A DNA stretch of 64,000 nucleotides, from positions 124,001-188,000 of the forward strand of contig JADKKJ010000011.1 of assembly GCA_016720565.1 (NCBI GenBank). The letters run 5' to 3'. Below, piece after piece: positions 1-9,070 of this stretch (its first letter is position 1; every line of letters begins with the position of its first letter). Below the pieces are notes generated by a model. That model made no database searches. It was not told where the DNA came from and worked only from the letters and a program-made list of their open reading frames with translations. This DNA comes from Chitinophagaceae bacterium (GTDB taxonomy: Bacteria; Bacteroidota; Bacteroidia; Chitinophagales; Chitinophagaceae). Made by a program: the position numbers and the translations under genes.

Positions 1-89
1 ACGGACCCATGAGTATAGTGACCCGCCAGGCCGGAAACCGGGTATGGGCCGCACAAACCGTATTATCAGAGATACTAACCCATGGATAA
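1..89 (+). CDS. C-terminal end of an ornithine carbamoyltransferase-family protein (partial)
   Basis: Only the last ~28 codons are present, in the frame that ends with TAA at 87-89; the gene begins outside the window. The residues read GPMSIVTRQAGNRVWAAQ followed by VLSEILTHG. This matches the C-terminal helix of aspartate/ornithine carbamoyltransferases, where a GPxSIVxxQAxNRxxAQ pattern closes the protein. It overlaps argB by 8 bases, so it is very likely the arginine-pathway enzyme. In Bacteroidota this position is normally held by the variant that acts on N-acetyl- or N-succinyl-ornithine. Which substrate applies here cannot be told from the fragment. Confidence 0.75.
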   Translation, partial: GPMSIVTRQAGNRVWAAQTVLSEILTHG

Positions 90-879
90 ATTACACGTAA
101 TAAAGATCGGAGGCAATGTGATCGATGATGAGGCATTGTTGAATGACCTGTTATTGCAATTCGCATCCCTCCAGGGGAAAAAAATTTTGGTACATGGAGG
201 GGGTAAACTGGCCACCCGCATGGCTGAGAAATTAGCCATACCTCAGCAACTGGTGGATGGACGAAGGATCACTGATGCGGAAACATTGAAGATCGTGACC
301 ATGGTCTATGCCGGTTTCATAAATAAGAATATAGTAGCCCGACTTCAATCCATGAAATGCAATGCCATCGGCCTTACCGGCGCAGATGCAGGATCGATCC
401 TGGCGCATAAAAGAAAACACCCCACACTTGATTTTGGATTTGTAGGCGATATAGACCATGTGAACCCTTTATTCATCCAGGGATTACTGGAACAGGGACT
501 ATCCATGGTGATGGCCCCTATTACCCATGATGGGAACGGACAATTATTGAATACCAATGCGGATACCATCGCGCAGGAAATAGCCAAAGCCATGAGCGCC
601 TGCTTTGAGACCAAACTGATCTATACCTTTGAGAAGGCGGGTGTACTGCTGGATGTGGAGGATGAAGGATCTTTGATCCGCCGCCTTAGCAGAGATTATT
701 ATAAAGAACTGAAAGAACCAGGGGAAGGTCCCGTTCGCATTTTCGCCGGTATGATACCAAAACTGGATAATGCTTTTGCGGCCATCGATAGTGGTGTAAA
801 AGAAGTGATCATTGGAAAAGCAGGCCAGTTGCAGGAACTGATCGCCGGAACAGCCGGAACAACCATCATTCATGAATGA
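82..879 (+). CDS. argB: Acetylglutamate kinase
   Basis: It phosphorylates the gamma-carboxyl of N-acyl-glutamate in arginine synthesis, in the cytoplasm. The 265-aa protein has the amino acid kinase fold: Lys8 with the GGN loop (residues 8-12), the nucleotide/substrate-binding HGGGK (38-42), and an NTNAD motif near residue 157 that is conserved in the family. It overlaps the preceding carbamoyltransferase by 8 bases and argE by 8 bases, so the genes are translationally linked in one operon. In Bacteroidota the acyl group may be acetyl or succinyl; the sequence alone does not decide. Length is normal for the family. Confidence 0.95.
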   Translation: MDKLHVIKIGGNVIDDEALLNDLLLQFASLQGKKILVHGGGKLATRMAEKLAIPQQLVDGRRITDAETLKIVTMVYAGFINKNIVARLQSMKCNAIGLTGADAGSILAHKRKHPTLDFGFVGDIDHVNPLFIQGLLEQGLSMVMAPITHDGNGQLLNTNADTIAQEIAKAMSACFETKLIYTFEKAGVLLDVEDEGSLIRRLSRDYYKELKEPGEGPVRIFAGMIPKLDNAFAAIDSGVKEVIIGKAGQLQELIAGTAGTTIIHE

Positions 880-1942
880 ACAACATCAACAACTGTCAGG
901 TAAGGTCATAGGCCTTTTGCAAAAACTGATCGCCACTCCTTCTTTCAGCCGTGAAGAAGGAAAGACGGCAGGCATCCTGGAAGATTTTCTTTCGTCAGAA
1001 AATGTAAAGACCTCGCGGGCCGGAAATAATGTGTTCGCACTTTGCAAACATTTTGATTCTTCCAAACCCAGCCTGCTCCTTAATTCCCATCACGATACAG
1101 TAAAACCCAATGCCCAATATGTAAGAGACCCTTTTGACGGGGCCATTGAAGACGGAAAATTATTCGGCCTTGGTTCTAATGATGCAGGTGGTTGCCTGGT
1201 ATCCCTGCTGGCCTGCTTTCTTTATTACTATGAAAGAACGGGCCTGAATTATAACCTGGTCTTTGCCGCGACTGCAGAAGAAGAAATATCAGGAAGCGGA
1301 GGGGTTGAGTTTGTGATCCCTCATCTTCCAAAAATTGATGCGGCTATTGTTGGTGAACCTACTTTAATGCAAATGGCAGTAGCAGAAAGAGGATTGATGG
1401 TGTTAGATTGCGTAGCGGAAGGAAAAGCCGGTCATGCCGCCCGCAATGAAGGTGAGAATGCCATTTATAAAGCGATGGCAGATATAAACTGGTTTAACCA
1501 GTATCAGTTTCCAAAGGTCTCTGACCTGCTCGGCGCCAATAAAATGAGTGTTACTGTGATCGAAACCAGTAATAAAGCGCATAATGTGGTTCCCCCCTCC
1601 TGCCAGTTCGTAGTGGATACGAGGATCAATGAACGTTATAATTTTGAAGAAGTACTGGAGATCATCCGCGCTAATGTGAAAAGCATTGTAACCCCCAGGA
1701 GTTTTCGCCTGCGTTCCACGGCTATTCCCCTGGACCATCCGCTGGTGAAGGCAGGGATAACCCTGGGAAGGACCTATTATGGCTCTCCTACCACCTCAGA
1801 TAAAGCCCTGATGCCATTCCCGGCCCTTAAAATGGGTCCCGGCGATTCAGCAAGAAGTCATACAGCAGATGAGTATATTTATGTAAGGGAGATCGAAGAA
1901 GGTATTCAACTTTATATTCAGTTATTAAACCAGGTAGTCTGA
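872..1942 (+). CDS. argE: Acetylornithine (or succinylornithine) deacetylase, M20 family
   Basis: This is an M20 metallopeptidase-family amidohydrolase of 356 aa that should free the amine from an N-acylated intermediate of arginine synthesis. The di-zinc site is visible: NSHHDTVKP (71-79, with His/Asp ligands), a metal-bridging Asp in GSNDAGG (about residue 104), the catalytic Glu pair in ATAEEE (133-138) and a late SHTADE containing the last His ligand. It starts 8 bases inside argB and ends in a TGATG overlap with argH. Position between argB and argH supports argE over other M20 enzymes. With an N-acyl-ornithine carbamoyltransferase upstream, the true substrate is probably N-acyl-citrulline, as reported for related organisms; this is inference. 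Confidence 0.9.
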   Translation: MNEQHQQLSGKVIGLLQKLIATPSFSREEGKTAGILEDFLSSENVKTSRAGNNVFALCKHFDSSKPSLLLNSHHDTVKPNAQYVRDPFDGAIEDGKLFGLGSNDAGGCLVSLLACFLYYYERTGLNYNLVFAATAEEEISGSGGVEFVIPHLPKIDAAIVGEPTLMQMAVAERGLMVLDCVAEGKAGHAARNEGENAIYKAMADINWFNQYQFPKVSDLLGANKMSVTVIETSNKAHNVVPPSCQFVVDTRINERYNFEEVLEIIRANVKSIVTPRSFRLRSTAIPLDHPLVKAGITLGRTYYGSPTTSDKALMPFPALKMGPGDSARSHTADEYIYVREIEEGIQLYIQLLNQVV

Positions 1943-3273
1943 TGAAGCTATGGCAAAAAGATAAAACGGCATTGAAGGAGGTGGACCGGTTCACAGTAGG
2001 TAAGGATCGCGACATGGATCTTTACCTGGCCGCTTTTGACGTGCAGGGATCGCTGGCCCATTGCCGGATGCTTGAAAAAGTAAAACTGCTTAGTGCACAA
2101 GAATCAAATGATCTGCAGGCTGAACTGAAAAATATTTACAAACAGATCCTAAAGGGCCATTTTTCGCTGGAAGAAAATGTGGAAGACGTTCATTCGCAGG
2201 TGGAAATCTTGCTTACTCAAAAGCTCGGCGATACGGGTAAAAAAATACACGCTGCCCGCAGCAGAAATGATCAGGTGCTGGTGGACCTTAAACTTTTCCT
2301 TCGTCATGAATTGGAGCTCCTCGTCAATAAAGCAGGATCCGTCTTTGAATTATTACAGGCCCAAAGCGAAAAATTCAAATCTCACCTGTTACCTGGCTAT
2401 ACCCATCTCCAATTGGCCATGCCTTCCTCATTTGGACTCTGGTTTGGCGCTTATGCCGAAAGTATGACGGATGACCTCGTAACGATCAAAGCCGCTTATG
2501 ATATTGTGAACAGAAATCCTCTGGGATCTGCAGCAGGATATGGCTCCTCCTTTCCCATTGACCGGAAAATGACGGCTGAACTTTTAGGCTTTGAAGGATT
2601 GAACTATAATGTGGTCTATGCGCAGATGGGAAGGGGAAAATCGGAAAGGATCGTAGCCCAGGCATTGTCGAATCTTGCTGATACCTTAGCCAGGCTAAGC
2701 ATGGATGCTACTCTTTTTCTCAACCAGAATTTCGGGTTCATTGAATTTCCGGAAGAGCTAACAACTGGCAGCAGCATCATGCCTCATAAAAAAAACCCGG
2801 ATGTATTTGAACTGATACGAGCGCATTGCAATAAAATAAAAGCGCTTCCCAATGAGATCAGTTTGATGACCACCAATCTTCCTTCCGGCTATCACCGCGA
2901 TCTTCAGTTACTGAAAGAAAGCCTTTTCCCTGCATTTAAAACGATGAGTGATTGCCTGGAAATGACCGGACTGATGCTTTCCAGTATTTCGGTGAATGAA
3001 AATATCCTGGAAGATGAAAAATATAAATTCCTTTTTAGTGTGGAAGAAGTGAATAAACTGGTGAATGCCGGTATGCCTTTTCGGGATGCTTATAAAAAAA
3101 TAGGAAAGGATATAGCTGAGGGGAAATTTAATTATAGTACCGATCTCCACCATACACACGAAGGAAGCATTGGGAATCTCTGTACTGCTGATATTAAAAG
3201 ACAATGGGAAAGAATATATTATTCTTTCCCATTTGAAAAGGTTAATAAGGCTATTGAAACCCTTGTATCCTGA
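1942..3273 (+). CDS. argH: Argininosuccinate lyase
   Basis: It cleaves argininosuccinate to arginine and fumarate, the last step of the pathway. The 443-aa protein belongs to the fumarase/aspartase superfamily and has the signature GSSIMPHKKNPD at about residues 276-287, plus the early DVHSQVE and AARSRNDQV stretches typical of ArgH. The start codon shares one base with the argE stop. The stop TGA (3271-3273) abuts, with no spacer, the stop of the convergent M28 peptidase gene, giving the palindrome TGATCA. No terminator hairpin fits between the two genes. Confidence 0.96.
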   Translation: MKLWQKDKTALKEVDRFTVGKDRDMDLYLAAFDVQGSLAHCRMLEKVKLLSAQESNDLQAELKNIYKQILKGHFSLEENVEDVHSQVEILLTQKLGDTGKKIHAARSRNDQVLVDLKLFLRHELELLVNKAGSVFELLQAQSEKFKSHLLPGYTHLQLAMPSSFGLWFGAYAESMTDDLVTIKAAYDIVNRNPLGSAAGYGSSFPIDRKMTAELLGFEGLNYNVVYAQMGRGKSERIVAQALSNLADTLARLSMDATLFLNQNFGFIEFPEELTTGSSIMPHKKNPDVFELIRAHCNKIKALPNEISLMTTNLPSGYHRDLQLLKESLFPAFKTMSDCLEMTGLMLSSISVNENILEDEKYKFLFSVEEVNKLVNAGMPFRDAYKKIGKDIAEGKFNYSTDLHHTHEGSIGNLCTADIKRQWERIYYSFPFEKVNKAIETLVS

Positions 3274-4638
3274 TCACATTCCGTATTTATCCACAAGGTA
3301 AACCAGGGCTGCCATATTTACCGCACCTAAAAGAAGTTCCCTTTTATTTACATTCTCAAACACATCACTGCGCGCATGGTGTATATCAAAATAGCGTTGT
3401 GAATCTGGTGAAAGTCCGGCCAGAGGAGTAGCAAAGGTTTTACCCAACGGACTGATATCTGAACCGCCGCCGCCTTTCCTGAAATCGGATGCACCATAAG
3501 GAGCGATCAGGGGTTGCCAGCTCATGAATTTTGCAAACATATCATCAGGTGCAGTAAGACCAAAACCACGCGGAGTAAAACCACCGGCATCGCTTTCCAG
3601 GGCGAAAATATGTTTCTCCCCTTTGGCCTGCGCCACTTCCGCATATTTATCGCCACCACGCCCGCCATTCTCTTCATTGGCAAAAAGAACGATACGGATG
3701 GTATGTTTAGGTTTATACCCAAGTGCCCTGAATACGCGCAATATCTCCAACGATTGTACGCAACCAGCGCCATCATCATGCGCGCCTTCCCCGGGATCCC
3801 AGCTATCCAGGTGACCTCCTATAGTGATCACTTCATTGGGAAATTCAGAGCCGGTCAGTTCCGCGATCACATTATGCCCAATGGTATCAGGAAGCATATG
3901 CGCATTGCTGCTAAGGCTAACGGTAATAGTTCCTTTGCTGATCTCCTGGCTCATCCAATCGGCATCTTCAATGCCAATGGCGATGGCCGGTATCTTCTGT
4001 ATCGCAGAATCGTAACGCATGGCGCCAGTATGGGGGTTATTTCCCACCGCGTGCGTCATGCTTCTCACCAGTACTCCTACCGCTCCATTTTTGGAGCCAG
4101 CATTCGCAGCACCACCTCTGTATTTCACCGCATCACTATAGGCCTGGAAAGTTTGAACCAATTCATTCCTGAACTTATAATTAAAGAAAACGATCTTCCC
4201 TTTGGCCTCTTCTTTCCTTTTTTCCAGTTCCTCAAATGATCCCACCATCATAACTGGTGCGGTAAGATATTTGCCTCCGGTACCTTCTGAATTTCCCAAT
4301 GCCAGGGCATCCAGGTCCCTGCTTCCACCTCTGGCCATTGCCTTTACAACATCTTTTCCTGCCCTTACCCAATGTGGCACCATGCATTCCTGTAACCAGG
4401 CCTTATCAGCGCCAATATCCTGCATGGTCTTCAAGCCCCAGTTTTCCGCCTTCACCATATTCGGTGAACCCGAAACTCGCCCACCCACCTGCTTGGTGAG
4501 CTGGCGCAGATACTCATAGGCCTTGCCATTATTAAGAATATCATCCGAGATGGCGCGGATAAAAACGGAGTCTTCCTTCTGTGCCATCAGCAATCCCGAG
4601 GTCAGCAAAAAAGACAAAACAAAAAATGATTTACGCAT
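3274..4638 (-). CDS. Secreted M28-family zinc aminopeptidase with PA domain
   Basis: The 454-aa protein is predicted to be exported: it starts with a signal peptide (residues 1-19, ending LLMAQ). A protease-associated domain lies at about 100-230 and an M28 catalytic domain at about 240-450. Zinc-site motifs are visible: GGHLDSWDPG (near 273), HDDGAG (near 286), ANEENGG (near 320, with the general-base Glu), ESDAGGF and a late HHARSD. The arrangement resembles carboxypeptidase Q/aminopeptidase S proteins. It probably trims peptides in the periplasm or outside the cell. A near-consensus -7 box (TAACTTTA, 4655-4662) lies 16 bases upstream of the start. Its substrate is unknown. Confidence 0.88.
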   Translation of the reverse strand: MRKSFFVLSFLLTSGLLMAQKEDSVFIRAISDDILNNGKAYEYLRQLTKQVGGRVSGSPNMVKAENWGLKTMQDIGADKAWLQECMVPHWVRAGKDVVKAMARGGSRDLDALALGNSEGTGGKYLTAPVMMVGSFEELEKRKEEAKGKIVFFNYKFRNELVQTFQAYSDAVKYRGGAANAGSKNGAVGVLVRSMTHAVGNNPHTGAMRYDSAIQKIPAIAIGIEDADWMSQEISKGTITVSLSSNAHMLPDTIGHNVIAELTGSEFPNEVITIGGHLDSWDPGEGAHDDGAGCVQSLEILRVFRALGYKPKHTIRIVLFANEENGGRGGDKYAEVAQAKGEKHIFALESDAGGFTPRGFGLTAPDDMFAKFMSWQPLIAPYGASDFRKGGGGSDISPLGKTFATPLAGLSPDSQRYFDIHHARSDVFENVNKRELLLGAVNMAALVYLVDKYGM

Positions 4639-4754
4639 GTAGCAGAATTTGCTTTAAAGTTAACTGAATCTAAAAACTACCACAAAATATTGATATGAGC
4701 GGTAAACCAATGCCGGTCAAAACTGTTACCTTAGACAACTGAACAAAAACGGAA

Positions 4755-5873
4755 ATGAAAATTGGAATTGTTTGCTATCCCACCTTCGGGGGATCAGGCG
4801 TACTGGCCACGGAACTGGGCAAGGCCCTTGCTCAAAAAGGGCATGATGTACATTTCATTACCTACCAGCAACCGGTAAGGTTAAATGGCTTTATCCCGAA
4901 TATCTTTTACCACGAGGTACAGGTGCCAACTTATCCACTTTTTGATTTTCCGCCTTATGAAACAGCCCTGGCATCTACTATGGTGGATGTGATCAAGAAT
5001 AATAACCTGGACCTGCTGCATGTGCATTATGCCATTCCCCATGCCTCGGCCGCCTACATGGCCAAGCAGATATTGAAAAAAGAAGGTAAGAACATTCCGG
5101 TGATCACCACCCTTCATGGAACAGATATTACCCTGGTTGGCCGTGATAAGACCTATGCCCCGGTGGTCACTTTTTCCATAAATGAAAGTGATGCCATCAC
5201 TGCTGTTTCAGAGAATCTAAAGCAGGAGACGTACAGCCATTTTAATATTGAGAAGCAGATCGATGTGATCATGAATTTTGTGGATGTAAGCCGTTTTCAG
5301 CGCAAGCCTATTGATGCATTCAGGAAAGTGATCGCTCCTAACGGAGAAAAGGTTTTCATTCATGCTTCTAATTTCCGTAAACTGAAAAGAGTGCAGGATG
5401 TAGTGAGGATCTTTGCCAATGTGAATGACGTGGTCCCTTCTAAATTGTTATTTGTAGGAGACGGACCTGAACGTTCCACTGCCGAAGACCTGGCACGTGA
5501 ACTCGATATCAGCCAGCAGGTAAGTTTTGTAGGTAAACAGGAGCAAATGGAAGATATACTTGCCATTGGAGATATTTTCCTTCTCCCCTCTGAATATGAA
5601 AGTTTTGGATTAGCGGCCCTGGAGGCGATGGCGGCGGGTGTTCCTGTTATTTCAACCAATGCCGGCGGTTTGCGCGAGATAAATATTGACGGCGTTACAG
5701 GCCATCTTGCAGATGTTGGAGATGTAGCCACTATGACCCGTCAGGCCCTTGAAATGCTTGCCTCTGAAGAAGTGCTAAACGGTTTTAAGCAAAGAGCCCT
5801 GGAACAGGCCAAAAAATTTGATATACATCATATTGTTCCTAAGTACGAGGAATTGTATGCACGGTTCCTTTAG
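4755..5873 (+). CDS. bshA: N-acetyl-alpha-D-glucosaminyl L-malate synthase (bacillithiol pathway)
   Basis: This is a GT4-type retaining glycosyltransferase of 372 aa, joining GlcNAc from UDP-GlcNAc to L-malate in the first step of bacillithiol synthesis. BshA hallmarks are the N-terminal IGIVCYPTFGGSG, the HVHYAIPHA stretch, TTLHGTDITLVG, and the C-terminal nucleotide-sugar motif in which PSEYESFGLAALEAMAAG holds the ExxxxGLxxxE pattern. Whole-length similarity to BshA is stronger than to generic GT4 enzymes. bshB and bshC are not in the window. It stands alone, divergent from the M28 peptidase and convergent with the EnvC-like gene; a weak -7-like TACCTTAG lies at 4727-4734. Confidence 0.9.
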   Translation: MKIGIVCYPTFGGSGVLATELGKALAQKGHDVHFITYQQPVRLNGFIPNIFYHEVQVPTYPLFDFPPYETALASTMVDVIKNNNLDLLHVHYAIPHASAAYMAKQILKKEGKNIPVITTLHGTDITLVGRDKTYAPVVTFSINESDAITAVSENLKQETYSHFNIEKQIDVIMNFVDVSRFQRKPIDAFRKVIAPNGEKVFIHASNFRKLKRVQDVVRIFANVNDVVPSKLLFVGDGPERSTAEDLARELDISQQVSFVGKQEQMEDILAIGDIFLLPSEYESFGLAALEAMAAGVPVISTNAGGLREINIDGVTGHLADVGDVATMTRQALEMLASEEVLNGFKQRALEQAKKFDIHHIVPKYEELYARFL

Positions 5874-5896
5874 TAATTAATAATTATCAATTACTA
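5871..5896. terminator. Weak AT-only hairpin between bshA and the EnvC-like gene
   Basis: A perfect 8-bp inverted repeat (TAGTAATT at 5871-5878, AATTACTA at 5889-5896) overlaps the stop codons of both convergent genes. It has only two G/C pairs and no T-tract, so its function as a terminator is doubtful. Confidence 0.3.
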
Positions 5897-7201
5897 TCTA
5901 TGCAGCCACTGCTGCGGATCCAGATTTCTTGCTTCCATCATCAGGATGAAATCTATCTGACCCCCATCTCCATCTTCATTACTTCCTGATCGGCCTATCA
6001 CCTGGTTGGTTTTTACCTGCGCGCCTTTGGATACAGTTACACCCGAAAGATTTACATAGGTAGTAAAATAGCGTCCATGCCGTATCGTGATAGCCATCGC
6101 ATCACCAACTGCATATACGGCGCTTACTTCACCTTCAAAAATGGCTTTAACAGGCATGCCGGCGCTTGGTGTAGCTATAGTAATACCCGGGCTATCGAAT
6201 GTAAGATTGGTATTTTCTACTTTTTGATTGCCATAGCGAACGGTCACTACTCCATTATCTACCGGCCATGGGAGTTTTAATTTATTTGCCTGAAAATTAC
6301 TGTTAAGGGCTACGTCGGTAGCATTCAGGTTAAGATAACTTTCCGGCTTGGCGGCAGGATCAGTCCGGCGGGTAGTTCCCTTAGCAGTTCCTTTTTCGGT
6401 GGTAGTTATAACGGTGGGGGTTATATTGGCATTTTTCCTTGCGATCTCGTCAGCTGCAGCTTTCCTTGCAGCCTCCACTTCCCTTCTTACAATGGCATTG
6501 ATCGCGTTCTGCACTTCACGGTCTCTTTTCTTTTTGGCCGCTATCTGGTTGGCCAATTCTTTTTCCTTTGATTTCAGCTCATTCACTACCGCGTCTTTCT
6601 CTTTTTTCTGAACGGCCAGTACCTGTACCTCCTTGGTCTGGTTGGTGAGCACAATATTTTTTTGTTCTTTCCTTCCCAGTTGCTGTTGCTTTCGTTTTGC
6701 GATCTGGTCCTGGGTCTGCAGGATGGTCTGCATTTGTTTGGCCCTGTAAGCGCGGTAATTCTTCAGGTAGGAAACACGCCTTACCGCATCATTAAAGCTG
6801 GAGGCGGAAAAAATAAAATTCAGGTAATCATAATTACTGCGGTTCTTATAAGCGTATACAACGGTGCGGGCATACTGTTGTTTCAACGTGTCTACCTGCC
6901 GGGTCAACCGATAGATCTCCAGGTTGGCCAGGTAAATGTCGTCATCAATAGCGCGTATCTCCCGGTTGATATTATTGAGGTATTGTTCCTGAAGTGCGAT
7001 CTTTCGGTTTAGAATGGTAAGCTGCCCTATGCTTTGTTTTTTCTTCGCCTTTATCTGGTCATACATTCCCTGGATCTCTTTCAGTTCTTTCTGGATCTGC
7101 TGTCTTTCTTTTTCCAGATCGCCACGTTCCTGGCCGGGCTGGGCATGGGCCATTGTTCCAACACAAATGCAAAAAATAAGGGGGAGTACTAATTTTCTCA
7201 T
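5894..7201 (-). CDS. EnvC-like murein hydrolase activator, degenerate M23/LytM domain
   Basis: The start at 7201 is chosen because MRKLVLPLIFCICVGTMAHA there is a clear signal peptide; an upstream in-frame ATG adds a polar 20-aa extension. After the signal come long coiled coils (about residues 25-250, rich in Lys/Glu/Gln), an Ala/Arg/Thr-rich linker, and a C-terminal LytM fold (about 320-430). The metal ligands expected of an active M23 enzyme are missing: the HxxxD region reads LTFDSPG, the third-motif His of YxHL is Asn (YVNL), and the HxH motif reads QIDF. The protein is therefore probably a regulator of amidases, as EnvC is, rather than an endopeptidase. It follows the DUF4292 gene by 75 bases. 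This gene set is common in Bacteroidota. Confidence 0.85.
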   Translation of the reverse strand: MRKLVLPLIFCICVGTMAHAQPGQERGDLEKERQQIQKELKEIQGMYDQIKAKKKQSIGQLTILNRKIALQEQYLNNINREIRAIDDDIYLANLEIYRLTRQVDTLKQQYARTVVYAYKNRSNYDYLNFIFSASSFNDAVRRVSYLKNYRAYRAKQMQTILQTQDQIAKRKQQQLGRKEQKNIVLTNQTKEVQVLAVQKKEKDAVVNELKSKEKELANQIAAKKKRDREVQNAINAIVRREVEAARKAAADEIARKNANITPTVITTTEKGTAKGTTRRTDPAAKPESYLNLNATDVALNSNFQANKLKLPWPVDNGVVTVRYGNQKVENTNLTFDSPGITIATPSAGMPVKAIFEGEVSAVYAVGDAMAITIRHGRYFTTYVNLSGVTVSKGAQVKTNQVIGRSGSNEDGDGGQIDFILMMEARNLDPQQWLHR

Positions 7202-7276
7202 AGTTGAATGGGATTCCTTTATTGATCGGGTGCCGGAACTTTCCTTAACGTCAGGATGCAAAATAAATTTTCTCCG

Positions 7277-8104
7277 TTAATTCCTGCTGTAATTTTTAGG
7301 CACATTAAAGGGAAAACTTAACGTTTCATTAAAATCATACTGCCTGAAATCCAGTTTGATATCCAGTTTCTTTTTTTCAGAAACACTGATCTCCCTGTTG
7401 GTGGAAAAATTCACGCCCTTCTTATTCTCATATTCAGAATAGGTGAGCAGGCAGGTGCGGTTCCTTGCCTGGTCCACATCATCCAGTTTACTGCTTACCG
7501 CCAGTTTTTCATTCTCCATGATAGTAAAAAGATTCCTGAAAAACTCGCCAGTACTCTGAAGGGAGATGGTGCCTTGTGTACTGTTGCGATCATATGACAT
7601 AATAGTAGAATCCAGGTATACCGGGTTACCAATGATCAATTCCTGCAGCGAGTGCAGGTTAAGCGGCAGCGCCGTTACCTCCTGCAAATAGGAAACGCTT
7701 CGCGCGATATATATCTTATCCTGTTTGTTCAGCAGTTTTACTGAGTCGCGGGTTATATAAGCCCTTAATCCTTCTATACCCAGAATAGCAGTTATAGATA
7801 CCCAGATCACGCTATCCTTATACATACGGAGATGGGCATTTACATTGTATTTTTTTCCATCAGATTCTGAATAATCCACATCCATTTTTGCAGAAAAGCT
7901 GGTGTAATTGATCCGGTTGTTCATTACCCTGCGGTAATTTTCCTGTATGAATGCGATGGAGTCTTCTTTTGAATGATCCACTACCACCACCGGAGCCACC
8001 ACCGAATCAATTTTTGTGATAGCGGCCTGTATATTCCGGGTGGAGCGGCAGGAATACAAAAAACAAGAGGCTATTGTCAGTAACAATACAATTTTCTTCA
8101 TCAT
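7277..8104 (-). CDS. DUF4292-family lipoprotein
   Basis: A 275-aa protein with a lipoprotein signal; the lipobox Cys is at residue 19 in FLYSC. The rest is predicted beta-rich and resembles the DUF4292 family, which has an outer-membrane-lipoprotein (LolA/LolB-like) fold. A second Met directly follows the first, so the start may be 8101. The stop of dut is only 3 bases upstream, and the EnvC-like gene follows, so the three may be co-transcribed. A role in envelope biogenesis is likely from context, but no activity can be assigned. Confidence 0.8.
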   Translation of the reverse strand: MMKKIVLLLTIASCFLYSCRSTRNIQAAITKIDSVVAPVVVVDHSKEDSIAFIQENYRRVMNNRINYTSFSAKMDVDYSESDGKKYNVNAHLRMYKDSVIWVSITAILGIEGLRAYITRDSVKLLNKQDKIYIARSVSYLQEVTALPLNLHSLQELIIGNPVYLDSTIMSYDRNSTQGTISLQSTGEFFRNLFTIMENEKLAVSSKLDDVDQARNRTCLLTYSEYENKKGVNFSTNREISVSEKKKLDIKLDFRQYDFNETLSFPFNVPKNYSRN

Positions 8105-8106
8105 AT

Positions 8107-8547
8107 TTATTTTTTTCCGGTGTGCCCGAAACCACCTTCATTTCTTTCGGTCACGCTGATATCGGTTGTCAGCATCCAATCGGCCTTTTCAACTTTTTGA
8201 ATGACCATCTGCGCGATGCGGTCGCCTGGTTCTATGACCTGTTCCTGGCCTGAAAGGTTGACCAAAATGATCTTAATTTCTCCGCGATAGTCCTGATCGA
8301 TGGTGCCCGGTGAATTGAGGCAGGTAATACCCTGCTTAATGGCCAGCCCGCTTCTTGGCCTTATCTGCGCTTCATATCCCTCCGGTAATTCAATGAACAA
8401 TCCCGTAGGGATCAATTTTCGTTCCATTGGCTGAAGCTGGCAGGCGGATGCCAGGTGAGCCCTGAGGTCCATGCCGGATGAACCTTCTGTAGCATAGGAA
8501 GGAAGGGGATGTGATGACTGATTGATTATTCGGATCTCTACCGCCAT
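8107..8547 (-). CDS. dut: dUTP diphosphatase
   Basis: It hydrolyses dUTP to dUMP, keeping uracil out of DNA and feeding dTMP synthesis. The 146-aa protein shows the five motifs of trimeric dUTPases in order: [17 protein letters not shown], a third motif with the catalytic Asp and Tyr in [19 protein letters not shown], and a glycine-rich C-terminal arm [12 protein letters not shown] consensus promoter box sits just upstream of its start, in the 17-base gap after ispF, so it can be expressed without ispF. Confidence 0.96.
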   Translation of the reverse strand: MAVEIRIINQSSHPLPSYATEGSSGMDLRAHLASACQLQPMERKLIPTGLFIELPEGYEAQIRPRSGLAIKQGITCLNSPGTIDQDYRGEIKIILVNLSGQEQVIEPGDRIAQMVIQKVEKADWMLTTDISVTERNEGGFGHTGKK

Positions 8548-8552
8548 GGCCG

Positions 8553-8560
8553 CAAAGATA
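8553..8560 (-). promoter_or_regulatory. -7 promoter box for dut
   Basis: On the minus strand the bases read TATCTTTG, an exact match to the Bacteroidota -7 consensus TAnnTTTG. Only 5 bases separate it from the dut ATG, so the transcript would start at or next to the start codon. No clear -33 TTTG is seen. Confidence 0.6.
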
Positions 8561-8564
8561 TTGA

Positions 8565-9053
8565 CTATGCTGCTTCCATATCCTTTTTCAATAAAACGGT
8601 TGCCATGGCAACCAGGCCTTCCTCGCGGCCGGCGAAACCCATTTTTTCTGTAGTAGTGGCTTTTATGGAAACAGCATCCAGCGGAAGCTCAGTAATAGCT
8701 GCAATGGTCTCTCGCATTTTATCCGCATGAGGTTTGATCTTAGGCGCTTCCAGGCAAAGTGTGGAATCTATATTGACCAGCGAATATCCTTTTTTCCGGA
8801 TCAGGCTAAAGGTCTTTGCCAATAGGATTTTAGAATCGATCCCTTTGAACGCAGGATCGGTATCCGGGAAATGCATGCCAATATCGCCGAGGGCAAGTGC
8901 GCCCAGCATGGCGTCGCAGATGGCATGCAGCAAAACATCTGCATCACTATGGCCAAGCGCGCCTTTTGCATGAGGGATCTTAATACCTCCGATCCATAGA
9001 TCGCGCCCTTCTACCAACTGGTGGAAATCGATGCCTGAGCCTATTCTGTACAT
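8565..9053 (-). CDS. ispF: 2-C-methyl-D-erythritol 2,4-cyclodiphosphate synthase
   Basis: This enzyme of the non-mevalonate isoprenoid pathway makes the cyclic diphosphate from CDP-methylerythritol phosphate. The 162-aa protein begins [13 protein letters not shown], where Asp9 and His11 are zinc ligands, and has the conserved [11 protein letters not shown] containing the third His. An in-frame ATG 51 bases upstream would add a non-homologous tail read from a repeat array, so 9053 is preferred. A -7-like box (TATCTTCG) lies 4 bases upstream of this start, which supports the choice. Confidence 0.95.
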   Translation of the reverse strand: MYRIGSGIDFHQLVEGRDLWIGGIKIPHAKGALGHSDADVLLHAICDAMLGALALGDIGMHFPDTDPAFKGIDSKILLAKTFSLIRKKGYSLVNIDSTLCLEAPKIKPHADKMRETIAAITELPLDAVSIKATTTEKMGFAGREEGLVAMATVLLKKDMEAA

Positions 9054-9057
9054 GAAG

Positions 9058-9065
9058 CGAAGATA
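9058..9065 (-). promoter_or_regulatory. -7-like promoter box for ispF
   Basis: The minus strand reads TATCTTCG, one base off TAnnTTTG, 4 bases before the ispF ATG. It directly adjoins a TTGAG-word repeat array. The same variant box with the same spacing is found in front of the deacetylase gene at 23059. Confidence 0.5.
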
Positions 9066-9070
9066 ATAAG

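Noticed and set aside
3514..4239. A 241-codon plus-strand open frame
   Set aside because: It is antisense to the M28 peptidase gene with intact zinc motifs.
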